Source of the DNA: Akebia trifoliata
Lineage: Eukaryota; Streptophyta; Magnoliopsida; Ranunculales; Lardizabalaceae
NCBI GenBank assembly: GCA_017979445.1
Contig: CM030716.1
Span: 12,995,611 to 13,059,610 of the forward strand
Direction: 5' to 3'
DNA length: 64,000 nucleotides
The position numbers and the translations under genes were made by a program. Shown one piece after another: positions 56,210 to 64,000 of this stretch. Position 1 is the stretch's first letter; every line of letters begins with the position of its first letter. The notes under the pieces are model-generated. The model worked only from the letters and a program-made list of their open reading frames with translations, was not told the DNA's origin and did not search any database.

Positions 56210-57150
56210 CAAGGAAGAGCTAATACCATTTAGACTAAGAAAGTCATGCCATGGTTTGGCCTTGGTTACAAGCCCACTCGGAAGGACATGGAAGTGATGG
56301 AAGCAAAGAAAAGAGAGTTGAAGCTAGCAAGATTGGAACATCGAGAACCCATGATCTAGGATCTTGGGAAGGTTCCTCATATTAGGAAAATTTTCCCTTG
56401 CCGGCTTTTATGATAATCAATGATGTCAACATAACAGATGGCCAATAAGCGCAACTACCACAACAAGGTCAGAAAGAGCCAGAAGTACTCCCCGAACATG
56501 CGTTGTCATTTGAGGATGACATTAGTAACCTATTCAGGGAGGATCTCCAACAAAAAGAGCCCGTGAAAATAGATGACGCCAAGAGTGGCAATTTTTACTT
56601 CACACCCAATGATGATTGGGATTTTGTGTTAACCCATCCTTTCGGAGAGGTATTAGTATCATATGACCATTACGGTTCCATGATGGTTATAACGACTAAG
56701 TCAAGGAAGGTACCCTCCCCCTCAGTAGTCTACCCTATGAAAGAAACAAATGTTATTTGTCTCGATTACCTTTGAGGCTACTATGGTCTAAAAAAATGTT
56801 GTTAGCTTCTTGCTTTTCCCCCGATGATCTTAATGGACCTTCGTCCTCGGAGGGTATTTGTTTAGAATGTCCACCTTTATTAATAAAATCTCAAAAATAT
56901 TTAGAAAATCAAAAGCTTGTAAAGTTGTCCGAGCCAGAAAATATGGGATGAAATGATTACAGCCTTGAACCCAATTTCAATCTCATGGAGATTGAAGAAG
57001 AGTTTGATGCACAAGAGGTCGACGTGCCAAAAGAACTGAAAAACTTTGTGAAATGTCATGAGGAAGAGTGTCAAACAAAGGTTGAGGAAACATATTGAGT
57101 AAACTTTGGATTTGAAGATGACCTAAAAATAGTCAATATTGGATCCTTTC
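56210..57150 (+). pseudogene. Tat pre-polymerase region
   Basis: One frame gives PWFGLGYKPTRKDMEVMEAK (a GLGY string like the G-patch found between gag and pol in Tat elements) and EAKKRELKLARLEHREP. Next come an open stretch at 56503-56775 (FEDDISNLFREDLQQKEPVK, DDWDFVLTHPF) and then EIEEEFDAQEVDVPKELKNF near 56980. These are linker segments before the reverse transcriptase. No intact protease motif was seen. Confidence 0.5.
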
Positions 57151-57184
57151 TAACTCCAACCTAGAAGACATAAATGATTGAATT

Positions 57185-58355
57185 CCTTCGATAGTACTAA
57201 GATGTGTTAGCATGGTCTTATCAGGATATACTAGGATTCGATATTGATTTTGTAGTACACCGTCTACCCATTCTTCCCAATGTAAGATTGATCAAGTAAA
57301 AGCTCAGACAGTTGAAATCAAATGGACTCTGAAAGTCAAAGATGAGGTTACGAAACAAATTCAAGTAGGATTTTTTGTAGTATCAACTTATCCAAATTGG
57401 CTTGCAAACATAGTACCAGTGTTGAAGAAAGATGGAAAAGTAAGGATGTGTATAGATTATCGAGACTTGAACAAAACTAGTTCGAAAGATGATTTTCCAC
57501 TTTTGTACATCGACACACTCGTTAATAACATGGCAGGACATGTCATGTTATCATTTATGGATGTATTCTCTAGTTACAATCAAATCAAGATGGAAAAAAA
57601 AGACTAGGAGAAACCCGTATTTATCATATCTTGGGGTACTTTTCATTACACGATTATTCCTTTCAGTCTGAAAAATGCTGGGGAAACCTATCAATGAGTC
57701 ATGACTGCTTTCTTTCACGATATGATTCAGAAAGTGATGGAGGTCTATGTGGATGACATGATTGCTAAGTCCAATTTGGAAGAAAACCACCTTGTCAACT
57801 TACGTAAAATATTCGATTGTCTGAGGAAGTTTAGTTTGAGGCTTAATCCTTCAAAGTGTGTATTCGGGGCAACTTCGGGAAAGTTACTAGGTTTCATCAT
57901 AAGTCGAAGAGGTATCAAAGTAGATTTAGCTAAAGTAAAAGCCATTATCGAAATGCCAACACCAAAAACATAATTAGAAATACAAGATTTCTTGAGGAAG
58001 ATTCAGTACATCAATCGGTTTATTGCACAAATTACGTCAACTTGTGAACCTATTTTCAAATTTTTAAAGAAGAATGAATATTCAGAGTGTAATATCGATT
58101 GTCAAGAAGCATTCCACAAAATCAAAAAGTATCTATTGAATCCTCCAGTCTTAGTTCTCCCTGCCTCAGGGAGATCTCTATTAATGTATCTGTCAGTACT
58201 TGAGGCATCCATGGGATGTGTACTAGGGTACCATAACGAGACAGGTCGCAAGGAAAGAGTAATATACTACCTCAGTAAAAAGTTTACAGACTATGAAGCA
58301 AAGTATTCTCCGTTTGAAAATACATGTTGTGCCCTAGTTTGGGTATCTCAATGAT
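57185..58355 (+). pseudogene. Tat reverse transcriptase and RNase H
   Basis: DVLAWSYQDI marks the entry. From 57419 one frame runs almost to 58354: KDGKVRMCIDYRDLN, SFMDVFSSYNQI, the catalytic YVDD in EVYVDDMIAKS near 57745, KCVFGATSGKLLGF, then the connection and the first RNase H (RVIYYLSKKFTDYE, YSPFENTCCALVW). Stops at 57605, 57695 (family CGA to TGA), 57971 (CAA to TAA) and 58352 (CGA to TGA) interrupt it without shifting the frame. Copying of element RNA would be its role if intact. Confidence 0.85.
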
Positions 58356-58610
58356 TGCATCATTATTTGTTGAGCTACAAAGTACAACTTATTGCTAGGA
58401 TGGATCTGTTGAAATATTTGTTCAAGAAACCTGCACTTACTGGTCGCATCACTAAGTGATAACTATTACTTTTAGAATTCGATATTGAGTATGTCACGTA
58501 GAAAGTAATCAAGGGGCAGGCCTATCGTAGATCATCTGGCAGACTACCCTCTTCCAAATTTTGAACTATTGAAAATCAACTTTCTAGACTAGGCCATTCT
58601 CATTACGGAA

Positions 58611-59183
58611 GTGGAAGAAGACGAAGACGAACTAGGTTGGAAACTGTACTTCGATGGTGGAGTCAATCAGAAGGTTAATGGAATCAGGGTTGTTTTAATG
58701 AAGCCCAATAGATCGCATGTGCCCATAACAGTTAGGCTAAATTTCAAGTGCACAAACAATCAAGCAGAATATGAAGCATGCATAGTAGATCTCAAGATAG
58801 TAATAGAGATGGAAGTCAACGAGATTGTTGTATTTGGGGATTCCAGTCTAGTGGTCTACCAAATTACTGGGGACCAACAAACACAAGAACAAAGATTGGT
58901 ACTGTACCATGAGTATATCGAAGAACTAAGTGCTAATTTCACTCGAATCACTTTCAATTACATGCCAATGGACAAAAATCAATTTGCAAACACATTTGCA
59001 ACCTTGACCTCCATGATCAGAGTCACTGAAGAAACAACTAGTGATCCCTTGGACATAGGGATTCAAGGTGAGTCAGCTTACTATTTACCAATTGAGATAG
59101 AGGATGTAAAAATAGAAAATTCATGGTTCTTCTACATCAAGGCTTATTTAGAAGATATAACCTACCCTTTAGAAGAAACATAA
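58611..59183 (+). pseudogene. Second RNase H domain of the Tat polyprotein
   Basis: Open for 190 codons: WKLYFDGGVNQKVNGIRVVL (first acidic residue in YFDG), NNQAEYEACIVDLKIVIEM (the conserved QAEYEA glutamate), VFGDSSLVVYQITGD (third acidic residue) and DKNQFANTFATLTSMI. A second, plant-type RNase H after the normal one is a defining trait of the Tat lineage. This part has stayed open, while the neighbouring RT and integrase have stops. Confidence 0.85.
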
Positions 59184-59225
59184 GTCGAAAAGAGAACAAT
59201 TCAATGATTAGCAGGATAATTCTTT

Positions 59226-60494
59226 TTAAGCAATAGAACACTGTACAAGCGATAACATCATGAGGTTCTCCTTCAGTGTGAAGTAGATGTTGAAGCTAAA
59301 CGTCTCATAGAAGTTGTTGAGGAAGGGGTGTGCGGTTCCCACATGAATGGACACATATTGACAAGGAAAACAATGACGATAGGCTATTACTGGTCCACAA
59401 TGGAGAGTAACTATTTTCAACATGTCAAGAGATATATGCTAATTAAATCAATGCACCACCAAATGAACTCCACAATATGACATCACCATGGCCTTTCTCG
59501 CTATAAGGCATGGATGTGATCGGTCTGATCAATCCTAAAGCATCGAATGGTCACAGATTTATCTTGGTTGTTATCGACTACTTTACTAAGTGGGTGAAAG
59601 TCATGTCTTATACAAACATCACGAAATGACAAATATCAAATTCTTGAAGCGGAATATCATTTGCAGATATGACCTACCTAACGCGATTGTATCAGATAAC
59701 GCGCTCAATATGAAGAATAAATACATGAAGAAGTTCTGTGAAGATTTCCAGATAAAACACTATAGATCAGTGGCTTATAATAAAAAATGAACGGAGTAGT
59801 GGAACCAACTAATAAGAATATCAAGCGAATCATTGAGAAGATGGTAGTGACTTACAAAAATTTGCGTGAAATATTACCATTCGCTCTCCACGCTTATAGA
59901 ACCTCGATTAGAACTTTTTCTGGGGAAACGCCATTCTCACTTATCTATGGGATGGAGGTAGTCCTTCCAGTTGAGGTAGAAATTCCTTCACTCAAAGTCT
60001 TTATGGAAAAAGAGTTGAAAGTAACTGAATGGATTAGAACACGATATGACTAGTTGAACCTAATTGAGGAGAAAAGACTCGTAATATGTCACGAACAGTT
60101 GTATAAGAAGCGAATTGCACGAGCCTACAACAAGAAGGTTAAACCGAGATATCTTCAGCCAGGTGATCTAGTTGTAAAGAAGATCCTTTCGATTCAAGAA
60201 GATTCAAGAGGCAAGTTCAAACCAAACTACGAAGGTCCTTTCGTAGTCAAGAAGGTGATTTTAGGAGGTGCGCTAATCCTTGCAAAGATAGACGGTGAAG
60301 TATTTCTTGAGCCACTAAACGTTAACACAGTTAAGAAATATTATGCCTATGATACGATACTTGAAAGGAAGAGAGGCCATTTTTCATTTTTCATCCTTTT
60401 AACAAAATTTCCCTTAGTCAAACCCTTAGAGTTTGATCGTTTCTTTAACCACCCAAAACTGAGGCAAGCCAGTGAATATACTGGGGCAAGCTAG
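59226..60494 (+). pseudogene. Tat integrase
   Basis: An eroded zinc-binding start (about 59260-59440) is followed by the core: GMDVIGLINPKASNGHRFI (first aspartate, about 59510), VVIDYFTKWV, YDLPNAIVSDNALNMKN (second aspartate, 59693) and NGVVEPTNKNIKRIIEK (catalytic glutamate, about 59802). The C-terminal part is PFALHAYRTSIRTFSGE, YGMEVVLPVEVEIPS, a TAG at 60051-60053 where relatives have glutamine, then LNLIEEKRL, QPGDLVVKKILSIQED and GALILAKIDGEVFLEPLN to 60494. There are frame changes near 59590 and 59787. The same C-terminal region is the only integrase relic in the element at 2037-13346. Confidence 0.85.
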
Positions 60495-60499
60495 AGAAT

Positions 60500-62150
60500 A
60501 CATAGGTGCAATTTAGGAGAATTGCTAGGTATTTAAATAAAAAAGTAAGAGAAAAAGAAAAAGAAAAAGATCAAAAGAAAATAAAAGCTCAAATAACTCT
60601 TGGCCCACATGAGGATAAACTGTGAACGACTAAAAATTAAAAATAAAAATAAAACTAAAAATATATAAAAGGAAAAAAATCAAAAAGAGAATTTTCATTC
60701 TTGAGCTCAACTCACATCTCGAAGGCCAAGAGAAAGTCGAGAGGATAACATCATTAGAAGTTTTAACAAAAAGGGTAGTCTAGGAAATAATAAAGGCACC
60801 CCAACTCTTACCTAATACATTTATTTTCTTTTGAGCCTTTTATCCATTTTTTCTTCAACCATAGTCATAACCTACATTACAACCCAATAAAAGTCCTCTC
60901 CGATCAAGTAAAGGATCAAAGGTAAGATCCTAAAGTCAGCTGGCTGGTGATGATGGAATTTGAAAAGCATTTGGCAGCAACAAAAAGAAGTAGGTAGGAG
61001 CAATAAGAACATATTGATCTTGTGTTTGTATCTCGAACCCAAGTCACAAGATTTGTTGAAAGATGCGAGAAGGGAGATCAGATTGGATATTCGAAAGTAG
61101 ACGCAACTACCAGTACAAAAGCAAGATTGAATCACTAGAATAGTAACTACACAGTAGAGTCTTTGTTCTGCTAGCTCAACTTGAATCACCAGACCACTAG
61201 AGTCGTTAGGAATTCATATGGACTCAAGTCTTTGTATCTATTTAACTTTATAATGTTAATAAATATAGCACAGTCTGAAAGGGCACAATGAAAACTCGAA
61301 AGGGCGCTGTGAGTAAAAATATCAATTGTGACGAGATAAAAAACTACTAACATGATGAAAACCCCAAAAGGACGTCGATGTGCAAAAATGGTAGCAAACC
61401 AGACTTGGTGAAAACCTTAACATATACTAAGGGTAACATTGGTAAGAAAAACAGAAAAAAAAAAATAAATAATAAAAAATAAAAAAATAGATAATTCCGT
61501 CAAGAATTTCTTTCAGATACTGCCAACCAACCCAATCACACCTTTAAACCTTCTACCTCAACCCCTTGAGCTCTCGAAGAAAAACCTTTTTGATTTTGGG
61601 GATGAATATAAAGGATTTAAGAGAAGCTGAGAATGGATCCACAAAATTTACTTGACCCTTTTACCCTGATGACTTCAAGATGTTCAAGCCTAACCTATTC
61701 ATATCCTAACCTTTCCTGAATCAAATAACTTTGTAAACTAAAAATAATTTACTTGTTTTCTTTTAGCTTTATTTTACAAATTTAAAAATCCAAAAAATCT
61801 TAAAATCATAAAAATCTATATTTTTGGCCAATGAGGAAAAATCTAGAATTTGTATCAAAATAACAGTTTTCAAAAATAAAAGATAGATATATCTGAGGCT
61901 AATAATACAAAAAACTATTTTCCTATTCATTGCATAAATTTACATCCTTTCGTTTAAATGTGTAGAAAATAAAGATATAAGAAATATAGGAAAATTTCAT
62001 CTAACTACAGGAAACATAAAAAATATTTAGGCAAAGTTCTAAATCACGGACTCGAGCCACTAAATCAATGATCACTTTATCAGCATCAGCCTCATCCTGA
62101 GATCACCAACCTTAACTTGGTTCTTCTCAGCATCGCTACGTCTCAAAGTC
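60500..62150 (+). other. Non-coding 3' part of the second Tat element
   Basis: A/G-rich text with GAAAACTCGAAAGGGCGCTG and GATGAAAACCCCAAAAGG-type strings typical of the post-integrase region of Tat elements, and A-rich simple tracts near 60540-60690 and 61450-61490. No gene is called. Short frames, including the minus-strand one at 60872-61189, show no domain. Confidence 0.5.
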
Positions 62151-63560
62151 TCGTTATCACTCAAAGCAGTACTCAAGTGATCAATGTTGGATTGTAGCCT
62201 CTACTCAGATTGTACCCAGATACACTCGATACGACGGTGATTTACTCGAAGCTCCTTAATCCAATCATAGTAGTCATGGATCCAAGAAACACGTGAACCA
62301 AGATGGGGACCAGGAGTAAGAAGAGAACAACCACTCATCAAATCTCTAAGCCAGGATTGGTACTAGACAAAATCATGAAAACAAATATAGGAGCACGGAG
62401 AATCTCTACATTTTGCCAGAGCTTACAAAGTCAATTTTGTAAATGGGTGTCAAAAGAGTTGAAATCTCCGATCAAGTCACTAAAATCCTCCAGACAATGG
62501 ACTCCCTGAATGTGACCAAGCCGATGGAGGACTCAGAATAAGAAATAATACGTAGACCCTGACAAATCAATCACGACCAAGAATCGACAATTATTAAACA
62601 ATAAAGAAGGCTAGGTAGAGTGTTGAAAGAGCCTATCCATCTAATCATGCTCTCATTGATAGACTGAAGATAAGTGTACCAGTTCTCCGTTCCCACCACA
62701 AATGGTGGATACTCACTTGTCGACATCATGAAAATTTAATCGGCACTATAAAAGAAAGGATGCTCAATCACTTCAGTAAAGTAAAGATGATCAAAGAGCC
62801 AAAGCTGCATTAGAATAGGGAAGTAATCAAATAATAACTAAAAATAAAGTTTTAAAACAAAAATCCATAAAAATTTAGAAATTTAGAAATTTACAAAAAG
62901 TTTTGAAAAATAAATTAACATAAGTGTGTTTTGTTTTACTTGCAAAAGGGATGCGCATCCCAAGAAAAAAATGACGTCTCTCAACAGCATAAGCTGTCAA
63001 AGTTCTATTGAGCTCAGCAAGAATCATTGGAGCTAACCAACCACCTTCACAAACTTGAGTGATTATGCTTATTAAGGAGAGATCCACTAGGTTATCACCT
63101 TTAGGAAACAAAATCTGGTTCACAACCATCAAAGATAGGGCATTAAATCAGATATCTGACTTAACACTCGAGAAATCGTGTTCAAAGATATAGGGTTTTG
63201 ATAATCAAATTATGGTAGAATCCCCATTTAACTTTTCTAGCTTAGAACGATGGTTTCTAATAAATTGCGTTACCTCATTCCTATAGCTAGGACGTAAAGG
63301 AGGGAAGACTCATTGTGTGAGAAGTACAACCTGAGTATACTCTCAATTTCTTTGATAATTGACGTAAACTCATACTTTTTGAATCGAAATCCATTAGAAT
63401 CTAGAATCCAACACCCGATCATAGTTTCAACCATATCCCATTTCACTTTCACTTCATATAAAGAAATAACAAACCCTAACTTGTTCTAACCAATCCATCT
63501 CGATCTTTCATCCGTGGATATAGATGGAAGCCATCAAGTTGTGTGATTTTTTTTGATAGA
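62150..63560 (-). pseudogene. Antisense ORF of the Tat element (plant mobile domain/DUF7745-like), decayed
   Basis: Read on the minus strand: VKVKWDMVETMIGCWILDSN and FKKYEFTSIIKEIESIL (63470-63340), then VVNQILFPKGDNLVDLSLIS and GWLAPMILAELNRTLTAYAV (63130-62990), then an intron-like AT stretch and LWLFDHLYFTEV and WYTYLQSINESMIRWIG (62810-62640). The order and spacing fit the N-terminal half of DUF7745/plant-mobile-domain proteins that some Tat elements carry in antisense between pol and the 3' LTR. The frame is broken at several points. Its role in the element is unknown; a host-derived origin is suggested in the literature for such extra ORFs. Confidence 0.5.
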
Positions 63561-64000
63561 GTATTGATTCAAATTGAGAAAAATGGGACCCGAGGCATTG
63601 GATCCTTCCCCAATCTCTTTACCACTTGTTTGTGAATAGTTGGTGTGCTCCGTCTTTGATTCAAGGCAAGAGAGTTACACATTTTGATAGAAGTATAGCA
63701 AGTTTTTTTAGCAAAAGGTTAATTTTCATGCTTTAAAATGAGAGAAAAGTTCTGACCCATACCTTGCCTGCATTGGGGCAAACTTTTACACAGGTAATAG
63801 GTAACGAACGGCTAGAACAAAATTTTGAACTGGCTACTAATAACCAACGGCCAAAACAAAATGAAAAATAAAAAAAATATTTTGTTGTTTCTATGGATTC
63901 CCTGGGGAGTACCCCATTCCTTTCATATTTTTGGACCTAACTTGTCAATTTTGCAGAAAATAAGCATCTACGGAAATATACATCTAAAAAGTAAGACAAG

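Larger units (their letters stand above)
56197..64000 (+). mobile_element. Second Tat-type LTR retrotransposon, decayed, ends not in view
   Basis: The order is a pre-pol region, reverse transcriptase/RNase H, a second RNase H, integrase, a long non-coding 3' part and an antisense ORF. This is the layout of the Tat lineage of Ty3/gypsy elements. No 5' LTR, primer-binding site or gag core is seen upstream and no 3' LTR before the window ends, so the left edge is a truncation near 56.2 kb and the right side continues beyond 64000. Many in-frame stops show that it is old. Confidence 0.78.

Overview
The window is nuclear DNA of a flowering plant. It has spliced genes with GT-AG introns, a CYP72A-type cytochrome P450, BONZAI/copine, RPL32, MTR4/HEN2 and TOC132/159 gene pieces, Tat-type Ty3/gypsy elements, two CACTA (En/Spm) transposons, MITEs, tRNA-like SINEs and an endogenous caulimovirid fragment. 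The species cannot be named from sequence alone. Only two host genes look close to complete: the P450 at 28033-32651 (five exons, 516 codons, all signature motifs) and a small membrane protein at 13463-13936 on the minus strand with one in-frame stop. Almost everything else is mobile DNA or debris from it.

Layout. 1-2036: gene-poor DNA with a decayed copy of the membrane-protein gene. 2037-13346: a complete LTR retrotransposon (TG...CA ends, near-identical 1.74-kb LTRs, CATGG target duplication) that keeps gag but has lost most of pol and carries a dimeric minisatellite. 13463-13936: the membrane-protein gene. 15.3-21.0 kb: CACTA element 1, with a TNP2-type transposase followed by captured exons of three unrelated host genes (MTR4/HEN2 RNA helicase, ribosomal protein L32, TOC132/159 receptor). 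If spliced at the visible sites, these exons form one open frame of 274 codons. 21.0-27.8 kb: AT-rich intergenic DNA with fold-back MITEs, SINE-like units and microsatellites. 28.0-32.7 kb: the CYP72A gene. 34.6-36.4 kb: a caulimovirid polymerase fragment joined directly to a truncated CYP72A copy, ending at a 100-N assembly gap (36430-36529).

38.1 to at least 50.6 kb: CACTA element 2, with a CACTACAACA end, a long subterminal array of GCAGCGGAT palindromes, a decayed TNP2, and a second (Transposase_24-like) gene interrupted by a solo LTR of the same family as the intact retrotransposon. 54.1-55.8 kb: BONZAI/copine exons and a PPR fragment, possibly also captured by element 2, whose right end I could not find. 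56.2 kb to the window end: a second, decayed Tat element with reverse transcriptase, two RNase H regions, integrase and an antisense ORF resembling the plant-mobile-domain/DUF7745 type.

The main result is the three-gene in-frame chimera inside CACTA element 1. Next come the gag-only Tat derivative with its solo LTR, the linked CYP72A gene and pseudogene with the viral junction, and the strong bias of nonsense mutations towards G:C to A:T changes in the old elements.
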